Of a DNA stretch of 64,000 bases, positions 1 through 8,745 are shown piece after piece. Under the pieces are notes generated by a model. That model did no database searches and had not been told where the DNA came from. It saw nothing but the letters and a program-made list of their open reading frames with translations. Numbering within the stretch: the first letter of the stretch is position 1; each line of letters begins with the position of its first letter. This stretch comes from Rhodophyticola sp. CCM32 (GTDB lineage: Bacteria > Pseudomonadota > Alphaproteobacteria > Rhodobacterales > Rhodobacteraceae), in assembly GCF_004751985.1 (NCBI RefSeq), contig NZ_CP038492.1, forward strand, positions 2,418,001-2,482,000, written 5' to 3'. The position numbers and the translations under genes are program-made.

Positions 1-344
1 GGCGCGACGTGCTGGAATGGGCTTCGGAGGCCGAGAAATGCGGCGCGGGAGAGATCGTTTTGACTTCGATCGACAAGGATGGTCTTGGCTCGGGTTTTGA
101 TGTTGATCTGGTGCGGCAAGTGAGTGATCGTGTGTCGATCCCGGTGGTCGCTTCGGGGGGGCTGGGAACCGGGGATCATCTTGTCGAGTTGATCGACAAG
201 ACGGAGGTATCTGGTGTTGCCGTCGCGCAAGCCTTGCATTGGCGGGAGCTTGACCTGTCGGACTTGCGACAGTGCCTACGCGACGAAGGGATCTTTGTGC
301 GACCTCTCCCGGAAGAGAGAGCCCGCTATAGCCTTTCAAGTTAA
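1..344 (+). CDS. hisF: HisF-family cyclase (partial, C-terminal part)
   Basis: This is the C-terminal part of an imidazole glycerol phosphate synthase cyclase-subunit family protein. The reading frame is open to the left edge (in phase from base 3), so the start lies outside the window. Seen: the HisF signatures GAGEIVLTSIDKDG and IPVVASGGLG, which form the late beta-strands and phosphate-binding loops of the TIM barrel. The C-terminal region ends in a typical short helix. Known: HisF uses ammonia from HisH to make IGP and AICAR, but paralogues sit in glycan clusters (for example Pseudomonas O-antigen or pseudaminic/legionaminic-type loci) where they work with a WbpG/PseA-like amidotransferase. 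The convergent neuC and glycan genes favour that paralogue role here. This is inference, because the upstream partner genes are not visible. Confidence 0.85.
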   Translation, partial: RDVLEWASEAEKCGAGEIVLTSIDKDGLGSGFDVDLVRQVSDRVSIPVVASGGLGTGDHLVELIDKTEVSGVAVAQALHWRELDLSDLRQCLRDEGIFVRPLPEERARYSLSS

Positions 345-426
345 CATTGAATCGCTTGTTCGCTGCCTCTCTCTTCGGTCGAACGCGAAAAGCGATGAAC
401 ATGTCTCAATGAAAACTCGAAAGGCT

Positions 427-1554
427 TTAATACGCGTTCTGTTTTGCTAAAATAGACGGCTTCAGCTCGATATTGTTAAGTGCGTGAAGCAATAGGTGAT
501 CCGAACGGCCGTCGCCGTAGACGTTTTCTCCATCGCATTTCATTTCCAGTGCGGTTCCAATCGCTTGCAGAATGGCGGATTGGTCGATGCTTGGGCAATC
601 AACTGTGTTGCTGTTGCGCTGCCGGTTTTTCTGGCGGCTACCGACATTGACGCAAGGAACAGAAAAACTTGCCGACTCGATGATACCGGACGAAGAATTT
701 CCAATCATCACATCGCAGGACGCGAGGACTGAAACAAAGTCGGCACGGCCCAGATGGGTTAGGACGCGTATGTCACCTGACATCTCGTATTTGTTCAGCA
801 CTTCATCTATCGCGACCCCACCAGCATCGGAGTTTGGCCGAAGAATGATCGCTGAGAGGTTTGCCTCTTGGATGGCAACGATAATCGTTTCGATCTGTGC
901 CGCCGCACATTGTTGTTCCTGAACGACCGGGTGGAAGATGACCAGCGCGACGGCTTTGGAATGTGGCAGTTCAAAGTCTTGTCGGAGCTTGGTCGGCTTG
1001 CGTCGGGCACCATCGGTCAGCCCGACCAGCCCAGGCGCGCCGATCACGGTGATGCTGTCTTCCTCCTCCCCCATCTTCAACAGCCGAGTTGCTGCGTCCT
1101 GGGTCGCCGGAAAGTGGAAATGGCTCAGTTTTGAAATAGCATGGCGAAAGCTTTCATCGACAGTTCCCGATCGCTCACCACCGTGAAGATGCGCGACATG
1201 GATGCCCATGTTGACCGCAGCAATGGCCGCTGCCAACATCTCACCACGATCTCCCAGAACCAAGAGCAGATCAGGGCGTTTTGTCTTCCAGATGCTCGCA
1301 AAACCTGCAAGTTCATGTGCCGTCGCAATCGCCATCTCCTGGCCGTCTTTGCCGGAGAGCGACACCGGGATTGTTCCCGCGATCCGAAGCGCACTACGTT
1401 CGACCTCGGACATCGTACCGCCATATTTGTCGATGAGATGCTGCCCCGTTACGACAAGTTCCACCTCATGCTGGCTGGACGCATCAATTCTCTTGAGACA
1501 ACTCTGGACCAGCCCGAAATCGGCTCTGCTTCCTGTTACATAATGGATAAGCAT
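427..1554 (-). CDS. neuC: UDP-GlcNAc 2-epimerase, hydrolysing (NeuC/LegG family)
   Basis: This 375-aa protein belongs to the hydrolysing UDP-N-acetylglucosamine 2-epimerase family. Family members release ManNAc, or 2,4-diacetamido-2,4,6-trideoxymannose in the LegG branch, from a UDP-sugar as a precursor of nonulosonic acids. Seen: N-terminal GSRADFG nucleotide-sugar loop, LGDRGEMLAAA, the long signature beginning HLHGGERSGTVDE with RHAISKLSHFHF, and the C-terminal UDP-binding GNSSSGIIES. Length is typical of NeuC (about 375-390 aa). It is the last gene of a four-gene operon with the flippase, dehydratase and sugar transferase, starting 4 bp after the transferase stop. The membrane 4,6-dehydratase upstream makes a LegG-type 6-deoxy substrate plausible. 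NeuC and LegG cannot be separated by eye. Confidence 0.87.
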   Translation of the reverse strand: MLIHYVTGSRADFGLVQSCLKRIDASSQHEVELVVTGQHLIDKYGGTMSEVERSALRIAGTIPVSLSGKDGQEMAIATAHELAGFASIWKTKRPDLLLVLGDRGEMLAAAIAAVNMGIHVAHLHGGERSGTVDESFRHAISKLSHFHFPATQDAATRLLKMGEEEDSITVIGAPGLVGLTDGARRKPTKLRQDFELPHSKAVALVIFHPVVQEQQCAAAQIETIIVAIQEANLSAIILRPNSDAGGVAIDEVLNKYEMSGDIRVLTHLGRADFVSVLASCDVMIGNSSSGIIESASFSVPCVNVGSRQKNRQRNSNTVDCPSIDQSAILQAIGTALEMKCDGENVYGDGRSDHLLLHALNNIELKPSILAKQNAY

Positions 1555-1558
1555 TAGC

Positions 1559-2107
1559 TTATATGCCCTTTTGCACGACGCGGAAGGTTTTGAGCAGAAT
1601 ATGAAGATCTAGTGCGAGGTTAGCTCTCTCGACATATTCCAGATCGTGGGCCAGTCTGGTCTTCGGGTCGATATCAGAGCGTCCCCTCACCTGTGCAAGC
1701 CCCGTGATGCCGGGACGAACCTGATGGCGGCGCTGCCAATCCTCCGGCTCATACAGTTGTTCCTGCATTGGTACATCTGGTCTGGGTCCGACAAAGGACA
1801 TGTCACCCTTCAGGACGTTCAGAATTTGTGGCAACTCATCTATCGACTTGGCTCTCATGAACACGCCGATCCGTGTCACTCTCTGGTCGTTTTGCATGGT
1901 CTGGAAACCGCCGGTTTGATCAGCATTCACGATCATAGATCTGAATTTCAGCATTTCAAAAGGCACGCAGCCCCGGCCAATTCGTTTTTGCTTATAAAGA
2001 ACGGGCCCTCCATCCTCACGCTTTATCGCCACCGCGATAACCAGCATCGGGATTACAAGAGGTATCAGACAGGCAAGCGACAACAGCACATCAAAGGCTC
2101 TCTTCAA
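1559..2107 (-). CDS. Undecaprenyl-phosphate sugar phosphotransferase (PglC/WcaJ-type)
   Basis: Monotopic phosphoglycosyl transferase of the bacterial sugar-transferase family. It moves a sugar-1-phosphate from a UDP-sugar onto undecaprenyl phosphate as the first membrane step of glycan assembly. Seen: an N-terminal re-entrant hydrophobic helix after KRAFDVLL, YKQKRIGRG, FEMLKFRSM, SIDELPQ (the catalytic Asp-Glu pair), GDMSFVGPRP and RPGITGLAQVRGR. With the proposed TTG start at 2107, overlapping the upstream TGA as TTGA, the protein has 182 aa, the size of the minimal PglC type. The open frame continues upstream to 2251, but that part only mirrors the dehydratase gene. The TTG start is a judgement from the overlap and the family's N-terminus; no ATG or GTG is available nearby in frame. 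Confidence 0.88.
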   Translation of the reverse strand: MKRAFDVLLSLACLIPLVIPMLVIAVAIKREDGGPVLYKQKRIGRGCVPFEMLKFRSMIVNADQTGGFQTMQNDQRVTRIGVFMRAKSIDELPQILNVLKGDMSFVGPRPDVPMQEQLYEPEDWQRRHQVRPGITGLAQVRGRSDIDPKTRLAHDLEYVERANLALDLHILLKTFRVVQKGI

Positions 2108-3969
2108 GATACTGCTCCATTGGTGTATCCCGCGACCGTTTTGGTGAAGAGCTTCCTCAGCGCCCCCGCATCCTTCCTGTCTAATGCGTCTTTGAGTTGA
2201 CAAAGCGCCTCTGCGGTTTCTTCCGGGTTCAGGAACGGCTCCCGCGCGCACATTATTTTGTTATGGGGAGTAGGAACCTGACTGTCGTCGATGAGGAGCT
2301 CTTCGTACAGCTTTTCACCTTCGCGCAGACCGGTATAGATTACTTCGATATCGCCACGAGGGTTCTTTGTCGTGCGCTCGGTCAAGCCGCAAAAGGCGAT
2401 CATGTTCCTTGCCAAGTCAACTATGCGCACTGGCTTGCCCATATCCAAAACAAAGACCTCTCCGCCACGTGCAAAGGTTCCTGCCAGCAGCACCAGCCTT
2501 GCGGCTTCACTCAGCGTCATAAAAAAGCGGGTCACTTCGGGATGGGTCACGGTCAACGGGCCGCCTTTCGAGATTTGTTCGCGAAATAGCGGGATGACCG
2601 AGCCCGAACTGCCAAGCACGTTCCCGAACCGGACCATTGAGAAAACAGTTTTGGGGTGACGTGTCTGCAAGTCTTGCACAAGCATCTCGGCAAACCTTTT
2701 GGTCGCCCCCATGACATTCGTCGGTCGCACGGCCTTGTCGGTCGAAATCAGTATAAATCGGGCAATGCCAATTTCAGCGACCGTTTGCGCAACCTGATAT
2801 GTTCCGATAATGTTGTTTCTTGCCCCCGAGATTTCATTGTTTTCGACCAAAGGTACATGCTTGTAAGCCGCCGCGTGCAGGACGATCTCAATGTCATGTT
2901 CAACAAGCGCCTGTCGCAGGTGGTCTTCAGCCAAGACCGAGGCAAGAATAGGAACTATCTGACACTCCACATGCGCGGCCCGCAACCGCCTTTCGATATC
3001 ATATAACGCCACCTCGCTGTGGTCGAAGAGCACAATTTTTCTGGCGGGAACAGATGCCAGCTGGAGACTTAGCTCTGACCCTATGGATCCACCAGCGCCG
3101 GTAACAAGCACATTCCGCCCCATATAATCTGCAGCGATTTCCGGCATGTCCAGCGCCTGGGGCAAACGGCCCAGTAGGTCCTCGCTGGTCACGGTCTGTA
3201 AGTGACCGGTGATGGCTTGGCCGGTCATGAAATCAATGAAATGCGGCATAGTGCGCAGGGTTACGCCATGATCGCTAAGCCCCCGCAGTATTTGCTGCTT
3301 TCTCGCACGCGACGCAGACGGCATCGCCAGAACGATCTCCGTCACATTTTTTTCCTTGATCAACCCATTGATATCTTTGGGCCCGTAAATGCGAAGAGCA
3401 CCGATAAGAACCTTGTGCATGGCTGGATTGTCATCAACAAAGGCGACGGCCTCGGCGGCATCGAAGCTTTTGAGTGCGTTTGCCAATTGCACGCCTGCCG
3501 CGCCGGCACCGTAGATCAAGACGCGCTCCTGCCCGGCTGTTGCCTTCCCGCCCGGCTCTATGAAACGGTCGAAACTAAGCCGGAGCCAGACCGTCAGAAA
3601 GGCCAGGATCGGGATGAAAATCAAGGGCGCTGATCGCGGGATCAGAAAGAATACCCACGTATTGATGAGAAACAGCAAAACGCCGAGCAGGACCGCAAAA
3701 AGCCCCAGTCGAGCAATGCCATGGAGATTGAATGACCGAACGGAAATCCAGGGGATTGAAAGGAAAATCGAGAGTGCGATTCCTGCCGGCAAGAGGCCAA
3801 TAAGGCACAGAGCCCAGCCCTGCGAGTAAAATAAGAGATCAAAACTGTTCAGACGTAGCGCAATTGCCAAATACAGCGACAAAGCCGTTAGGGCCCCATC
3901 CATTGCGATAACCAATGCAATTTTCTTGCTTCGGCCAAGGTTCAAGAGAGTGCTTGATAGTCCACGCAT
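2104..3969 (-). CDS. Membrane nucleotide-sugar 4,6-dehydratase (PglF/WbpM/CapD family)
   Basis: This 621-aa inner-membrane protein probably converts UDP-GlcNAc to the UDP-4-keto-6-deoxy sugar used for bacillosamine-, fucosamine- or nonulosonate-type glycans. Seen: about four N-terminal membrane helices (residues about 15-130), a first Rossmann-like CoA-binding domain (IYGAGAAGVQLA, near residue 150), then a catalytic SDR domain starting VLVTGAGGSIGSEL near residue 288. The active-site segment STDKAVRPTNVMGATKR has Met in place of the usual Tyr of YxxxK, as is normal for this long membrane branch. REGEKLYEEL marks the C-terminal end. It lies 11 bp after the flippase and overlaps the sugar transferase by 4 bp, so it is translationally coupled into the glycan operon. 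Confidence 0.93.
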   Translation of the reverse strand: MRGLSSTLLNLGRSKKIALVIAMDGALTALSLYLAIALRLNSFDLLFYSQGWALCLIGLLPAGIALSIFLSIPWISVRSFNLHGIARLGLFAVLLGVLLFLINTWVFFLIPRSAPLIFIPILAFLTVWLRLSFDRFIEPGGKATAGQERVLIYGAGAAGVQLANALKSFDAAEAVAFVDDNPAMHKVLIGALRIYGPKDINGLIKEKNVTEIVLAMPSASRARKQQILRGLSDHGVTLRTMPHFIDFMTGQAITGHLQTVTSEDLLGRLPQALDMPEIAADYMGRNVLVTGAGGSIGSELSLQLASVPARKIVLFDHSEVALYDIERRLRAAHVECQIVPILASVLAEDHLRQALVEHDIEIVLHAAAYKHVPLVENNEISGARNNIIGTYQVAQTVAEIGIARFILISTDKAVRPTNVMGATKRFAEMLVQDLQTRHPKTVFSMVRFGNVLGSSGSVIPLFREQISKGGPLTVTHPEVTRFFMTLSEAARLVLLAGTFARGGEVFVLDMGKPVRIVDLARNMIAFCGLTERTTKNPRGDIEVIYTGLREGEKLYEELLIDDSQVPTPHNKIMCAREPFLNPEETAEALCQLKDALDRKDAGALRKLFTKTVAGYTNGAVS

Positions 3970-3980
3970 CGCCTGGCGTC

Positions 3981-5492
3981 CTACTGTGATGTCTCACCCT
4001 CGTCCACGCGAACCGAGCGCAGCGAGAGTAGAACACGGAGGTTGACCAGAATCATCAGCAATGTGGTGCAAAGTATCAAGAACAGGTTCATGAGGCGGCT
4101 TTCTGGCAATGTAAGGAAGTTGAGCAATAGAAGCAGTGGCATCATAACGACCAAGCAGCGGAACATGGTTCGACTAAGTTGACCGAAAAGTTCTGACAAG
4201 TCGGTTTTGCCCATCGAGAAGCATGTTGAGAAGATGGCCGCCGCATAATGGAAACTGACAAACCCCCAACTTGCCGATATGTGAGGCGGGAGTCCGAATT
4301 TTTGCAGAACAAGAAAAACGCCCAGACCTGCAACCAATGCCAAGATGGTTGCCTGAAGCACTTTGTGGGTCCGTGTCTGTGCGTTAAGCGCAGCGCTCAT
4401 AACCTGAAATAGAGCGAATGCCGGTAACGCAGTCGCAAAAATTCGGAAGGAAGATGCGACTTGCATGGTGTCTGCGCCCTGCATGCGCCCATACCCGAAG
4501 ATGATTTCAGAGATAGGGTCTGAGAATAAAGCCAACACTATGGCTGCAGATAGGGTCGCTGCAAATCCGATGTTTGATGCAAGCAGTACCCGAGAACGGA
4601 AAGCCGCGTTCTCATCTTTTGAAAGCCTGGACAGGATTGGCAAAAAGAACAGCATGATCGGCGAAATCAGCAGGGCGACTGGAAGATGAAAGAGACGTTC
4701 TGCGAAGCTGAAGGCGGCCAGGTTCCCTGGTCCACCGGTCGCCTGCAAGGACCGAAATATGATCGGGGTCGCGGCAACGAGGCTATGTGCAGCGACACCT
4801 TGCAAGAACTGCCTTCGAAATCCGGTTTGAAACCTTGCCCTTCGTATTGGTCTTCTAAGTACGGGGGTCACCCCGGGTACAAGTGTCGCAAGCCGGAGTA
4901 GAGCTGCAAAAACCAGTACGGTTCCGAAGGTTAAAAAATCAATTGTTTCAAATTGGTTAGAACTTCTTTGGAGGATCGCAAAATAGATCACCAGCACGCA
5001 GTTAAAGACGACAACCCCAAGGGGTGGCAACGCATTTTGCCGCGTGACCTGTAGATACGCTGTCACGGGCCCCAGAACAACGGAGAGCGGAAGAACCAAC
5101 ACGGCGAGCGCAAATCCCCATCCAAAATTTGTCAACTCTACAGGGTTGAGACTTGGCGCAAGTAAACCAAGGACTGTCTCGCGGAAGATGATCAAAAGAA
5201 GTCCCAGACCAATGGCACCTAGGGTCATCCAAAGGATGATACGCTGCAAGAGGTCCGCCCGTTCAGCGGGTTCGGCGCGGCTTAGCGCGGGAACCAAGGC
5301 TGCACTAAACCCGCCAGCCAACAAGACGCTTACAAGCATATCCGGGAGGGTCAACAACAACACCGTTGCATCAGCTTCGGGACCAAGCCCGAGCTGCGCG
5401 GCAATCATCTGTTCTCGGATCAGCCCGGAAAACCGGCTTAAGAGCAACAGAACACTCAAAATTGCGGAAGCTTGCAGAAGGGTTCGTGCCAT
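3981..5492 (-). CDS. MurJ/MviN-type lipid-linked glycan flippase
   Basis: A 503-aa polytopic membrane protein of the MOP superfamily, MurJ (MviN) branch, with roughly 13-14 hydrophobic helices. Seen: the N-terminal segment ILSVLLLLSRFSGLIREQMI and the loop around PDMLVSVLLAGG, both typical of MurJ. MurJ itself flips lipid II in peptidoglycan synthesis. Its place as the first gene of a glycan operon, rather than in a cell-division or housekeeping context, suggests a paralogue that exports an undecaprenyl-linked oligosaccharide, replacing the usual Wzx. This substrate assignment is inference. Its promoter should lie within 5493-5988. Alternative: the organism's only MurJ, relocated. Confidence 0.85.
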   Translation of the reverse strand: MARTLLQASAILSVLLLLSRFSGLIREQMIAAQLGLGPEADATVLLLTLPDMLVSVLLAGGFSAALVPALSRAEPAERADLLQRIILWMTLGAIGLGLLLIIFRETVLGLLAPSLNPVELTNFGWGFALAVLVLPLSVVLGPVTAYLQVTRQNALPPLGVVVFNCVLVIYFAILQRSSNQFETIDFLTFGTVLVFAALLRLATLVPGVTPVLRRPIRRARFQTGFRRQFLQGVAAHSLVAATPIIFRSLQATGGPGNLAAFSFAERLFHLPVALLISPIMLFFLPILSRLSKDENAAFRSRVLLASNIGFAATLSAAIVLALFSDPISEIIFGYGRMQGADTMQVASSFRIFATALPAFALFQVMSAALNAQTRTHKVLQATILALVAGLGVFLVLQKFGLPPHISASWGFVSFHYAAAIFSTCFSMGKTDLSELFGQLSRTMFRCLVVMMPLLLLLNFLTLPESRLMNLFLILCTTLLMILVNLRVLLSLRSVRVDEGETSQ

Positions 5493-5988
5493 CGGGTGCC
5501 AGTGGCGGGGGACTCCGCCTGCTCTTTGTGTATCGCCATTATCCTCCAGAGGAAAGAGAAGGGAGTAATCGCGGCAAGATCAACGGAGGGTACAGAAATC
5601 TCAGCATTTCCGGCACGCCCAAATCTGACGCGGCTGTTCTGCCTTTGAACTCATGGGGCGGGGGAGCGCAAGTTAAGATGGTTGCGGGAACCTGCAAGCC
5701 TCTCAGCTTGCCATTCGATTCCATTGCCTGCCGTGTCTGGGGTCGAGCTGGCTATCTCGCTTTTGCAAATCCTCGATCCGTTGCCCGAAACCAGTTTGAC
5801 CCCGGGGCCACAAGACGCGCAGGCTCATCGGTTTGGGCTGAGAGGCGTGCCTTCCTTCCCCTGCACAAGCCGTTCTTTCGTGCCAATGGCGGCGATTGCT
5901 CCTATCAGATTTTTGCATGGCATCAGCAGATCAATTCATTTGCCTGAAGGGAGTGCGGCCTGAATAACTTGAGGTGAAAGGAACGCGC
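5493..5988. other. Intergenic region, no supported gene
   Basis: About 500 bases separate the start of the glycan operon (minus strand) from the start of the flavoprotein gene (plus strand). Both promoters should lie here. Short open frames exist on both strands, but none has a recognisable product, domain or good ribosome binding site. A purine-rich AAAGGA at 5977-5982 is the ribosome binding site for the ATG at 5989. This is the boundary between the surface-glycan locus and the catabolic island. Confidence 0.6.
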
Positions 5989-7233
5989 ATGCATATCGCA
6001 GTTATCGGGACGGGGATTGTCGGTGTTGCCACCGCGGCCTGGCTTCAGCGCGATGGCCACAAGGTGACGTTCATCGATCCAAAGGAGGCTGGATCGCAGA
6101 CGTCCTTCGGCAACGCAGGCTCCATTTCGCCCAGCGCCGTTCTTCCGGTCGGTATGCCGGGCATGTGGAAGCGGGTTCCAAAATGGCTCACCGATCCGGA
6201 AGGGCCGCTGGTGATCCGCATGCATTACCTGCCCCGCGTGCTGCCCTGGCTTTTTCAGTTCCTGCGCAACATGCCCGAGGCGGAGGTCACCCGGATCGCA
6301 GGTGCGATTCGCGGGCTGCTGGCGCCGACATTTGACTGCTACACACCGCTGTTGCAGCGGGCCGGGGCTACCAGCCTTCTGCGGCGCAATGGGTGTCTGT
6401 ACGTTTATTCCTCCCGCGAGGCGGCTGAGCGGTGGCGGTTCGGCACCGAGTTGCGGCGCAGTTTGGGGGTCGAGATGAAATGCGTTGAGGGAGAGGACCT
6501 TTTCGCCCTTGAGCCCGCCCTGCGCGGTCGTTTCGGCTTTGGTCAGTTCGCGCCCGATAACGGTTCCACCCCTGATCCGGCGGCGCTGGTTCAGGCGCTT
6601 TATACGCAGGCCTTGAAGGACGGGGCTGAGCATCTGCGCGACGCTGCCACCGGGTTTGGGATGAGGGACGGCCTCGTACACACGGTCGAACTGGCTGACA
6701 GCGCGCCGCTTGAGGTTGATGGCGTCATCATCGCCGCCGGTGCGTGGTCCAAGACCCTTGCTCTTAAACTTGGGGCCGCCGTGCGGCTGGAAACCCAGCG
6801 CGGCTATCACGTCACGATCCCCGATCCCGGCGTGGAGCTGAACCGCAACGTCATGGCGGTGGAGCAGAACATCATGATCAATCCGATGCAGATGGGTCTG
6901 CGTCTGGCCGGAACCGTTGAATTTGCGGGTCTGAATGCACCGCCCCGGATGGAACGGGCCGAGGCGCTGATCAATGTGGGCCGGAAGGTGTTCGGCACTC
7001 TCAAGACGGAAAACTACACAACCTGGATGGGCCACCGCCCCTGCCTGCCGGATTCCCTGCCTGTCATTGGCCGCGCGCCCAGGGCTGAAAACGCATGGTT
7101 CGGCTTTGGCCACGGCCATGTCGGCATGTGCGGCGGCGCCACGACAGGCCGTGAGATCGCCAATCTGGTCGCCGGGCGCACGCCCGGGATCGACCTTCAT
7201 CCGTTTCGAGCGGAACGATTCAGGCGGGCCTGA
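5989..7233 (+). CDS. FAD-dependent D-amino-acid/sarcosine-type oxidoreductase (DadA-like)
   Basis: A 414-aa flavoenzyme of the DAO superfamily, closest in layout to D-amino acid dehydrogenase DadA and related to sarcosine/glycine oxidases. It would oxidise an amine carbon-nitrogen bond to an imine. Seen: the N-terminal dinucleotide-binding motif IAVIGTGIVGVATA, QTSFGNAGSISPS after the first domain, and the C-terminal FAD segment FGFGHGHVGMCGGATTGREIA. I chose the ATG at 5989 because AAAGGA lies 6-11 bases upstream; an in-frame GTG at 5974 precedes it but starts in front of the ribosome binding site. It is followed by tctCBA on the same strand. With FolD and RidA homologues nearby, oxidation of an N-methyl or D-amino compound feeding one-carbon metabolism is a reasonable inference. 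The real substrate is unknown. Confidence 0.85.
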   Translation: MHIAVIGTGIVGVATAAWLQRDGHKVTFIDPKEAGSQTSFGNAGSISPSAVLPVGMPGMWKRVPKWLTDPEGPLVIRMHYLPRVLPWLFQFLRNMPEAEVTRIAGAIRGLLAPTFDCYTPLLQRAGATSLLRRNGCLYVYSSREAAERWRFGTELRRSLGVEMKCVEGEDLFALEPALRGRFGFGQFAPDNGSTPDPAALVQALYTQALKDGAEHLRDAATGFGMRDGLVHTVELADSAPLEVDGVIIAAGAWSKTLALKLGAAVRLETQRGYHVTIPDPGVELNRNVMAVEQNIMINPMQMGLRLAGTVEFAGLNAPPRMERAEALINVGRKVFGTLKTENYTTWMGHRPCLPDSLPVIGRAPRAENAWFGFGHGHVGMCGGATTGREIANLVAGRTPGIDLHPFRAERFRRA

Positions 7234-7301
7234 TACAGCCCGAAACGGCCCTGAAGAGGTCGGAGTTAACAAAACGAACAGTCATTATTAGGAGAGAAGA
7301 C

Positions 7302-8261
7302 GTGAAAGTACTTTTGACAGCCCTTCTTGGTGTGACGGTAGCCTTTACCGGGACCAGCGCCTTGGCCCAAAGCTATCCTGAACGACCGATCACCATTGTC
7401 GTGCCCTTCCCGCCGGGTGGATCGACCGATCTGTTGGCCCGCCAGATCGGTGAAGCGATCTCTGGCCCGCTGGGTCAGCCCGTGGTCGTCGACAACCGCG
7501 GCGGTGCGGGCGGTACTGTGGGGGCGAACTATGTCGCCCAGTCCGACCCCGACGGATATACGCTTTTGATGGGCGTGACCGGATCGAACGCGATCAGTGC
7601 GGCGCTGCGCGACGATCTTCCCTATTCGCCGGTTGACGACTTCGCCCCGGTCAGCATCGTCATCTCCTCGCCTCTGGCGCTGGTGGTCCGGTCTGACAGC
7701 GATTTTACATCGGTCTCGGACGTGATCGACTTCGCCGCCGAGAACCCCGAAGGCTTCGCACACGGCACACCGGGCGTCGGCACGTCGATGCATATGTCGG
7801 CAGAACTGTTCGGCCTTGAGAGCGGAACTCAGCTTTTGCACGTTCCCTACGGTGGCAGCGCCGCGGCACTGCAGGATCTGCTTGGCGGCAACATCGACGG
7901 CATGTTCGGCGACATTCTGGTGACGTCGGAATTCATTGCATCGGGCGATCTGCGCCCCTTGGCCGTGACCGGCACGCAGGAGCATTACTTGCTCGAAGGC
8001 GTCCCCACGATGAGCGATGCCGGGCTTGAAGGCTATTCCGCCTTCTCCTGGCAGGGTGTCTTCGCGCCGGCAGGCACACCGCCCGAGGTTCTCGAAATGC
8101 TCTACGACGCGATTTCCGACGCGCTCCAGACGGAGGCTTTGCAAACGACATTTTCCGAACGTGGGTTCCTGGTGGAAGGCATGACACCATTGGACTCGGC
8201 TGATTTCATCGTCAGCGAGGTCGAAAAATGGACCCGTGTCGTCGACGCGGCTGGATTGTGA
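7302..8261 (+). CDS. tctC: Tripartite tricarboxylate-type transporter substrate-binding protein (TctC/Bug)
   Basis: Periplasmic solute-binding protein of the Bug/TctC family, 319 aa, with an N-terminal signal peptide that would be cut after ALAQ near residue 23. Seen: YPERPITIVVPFPPGGSTD, which holds the first carboxylate-binding loop, and HVPYGGSAAALQDLLGG, the second conserved Bug loop. GTG start at 7302, preceded by GGAGAG at 7291-7296. It captures a carboxylate-bearing ligand for the TctBA membrane part encoded directly downstream. Bug proteins bind many different ligands, so the substrate cannot be read from the sequence. The neighbours suggest a nitrogen heterocycle or an amino-acid-like compound. 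Confidence 0.93.
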   Translation: MKVLLTALLGVTVAFTGTSALAQSYPERPITIVVPFPPGGSTDLLARQIGEAISGPLGQPVVVDNRGGAGGTVGANYVAQSDPDGYTLLMGVTGSNAISAALRDDLPYSPVDDFAPVSIVISSPLALVVRSDSDFTSVSDVIDFAAENPEGFAHGTPGVGTSMHMSAELFGLESGTQLLHVPYGGSAAALQDLLGGNIDGMFGDILVTSEFIASGDLRPLAVTGTQEHYLLEGVPTMSDAGLEGYSAFSWQGVFAPAGTPPEVLEMLYDAISDALQTEALQTTFSERGFLVEGMTPLDSADFIVSEVEKWTRVVDAAGL

Positions 8262-8289
8262 TCCGATCTTTCAAGCACGGGCGGCACGG

Positions 8290-8745
8290 ATGAGTGCTGC
8301 CCTTGTGCGCACCATCATGCCCGGGCTGTGCGTCAGCCTGTTCGGTGCGTTTGTCGCGGCCATTGCGCTGACCTACCCCCTCGGCTCCGCGCTGCGGCCC
8401 GGGCCGGGGTTCTTTCCACTGGCGATTGGCGGAACTCTTGTGGTTCTGGGGCTGCTCGTCATCATTGAGGCTTGGCGCGCGCGCCCTTTGGACGAAGACA
8501 ACACCACAGGTATCGCCTGGCGCGGGATGCTTGCGACCTGTGCCGCCATCCTCGTCTTCGCCTTGTTGCTTGAACGGCTTGGCTATGTCCCGGCAGCAAT
8601 TGCATTGGTCCTGATCGTGGGCATGGGTGAGCCGGGGCGGAATTGGCGGGTGCTTGGGGTCATCGCGATATTCATGGCGCTCTTTGGAACGGTGGTGTTC
8701 ATCTGGGGCTTCGGCTTGCCCATTGAGCCGTTCGAGGGGCTGTGA
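8290..8745 (+). CDS. tctB: TctB-family small membrane subunit
   Basis: A 151-aa protein with four predicted membrane helices, the small membrane component of a tripartite tricarboxylate-type transporter. Seen: GPGFFPLAIGG after the first helix, the most conserved TctB stretch. The ATG at 8290 is chosen because the family starts shortly before helix 1; the longer open frame from 8236 overlaps tctC and adds no conserved sequence. Its stop codon overlaps the tctA start by one base (TGATG), so the two membrane subunits should be made together. Gene order tctC-tctB-tctA is the usual one. Confidence 0.88.
   Translation: MSAALVRTIMPGLCVSLFGAFVAAIALTYPLGSALRPGPGFFPLAIGGTLVVLGLLVIIEAWRARPLDEDNTTGIAWRGMLATCAAILVFALLLERLGYVPAAIALVLIVGMGEPGRNWRVLGVIAIFMALFGTVVFIWGFGLPIEPFEGL

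Noticed and set aside
1559..2251. A longer 230-aa version of the sugar transferase.
   Set aside because: The added N-terminus is the dehydratase gene read in another frame and is unlike any transferase leader; TTG at 2107 fits better.
5366..5963. Open frames in the 5493-5988 gap as a possible gene.
   Set aside because: No motif, no good start, and codon use is unlike the neighbours.
5923..7272. A 449-aa open frame on the minus strand.
   Set aside because: It is antisense to the flavoprotein gene, is full of Arg/Gly/Pro/His and shows no family motif. High GC and codon bias leave the opposite strand open.
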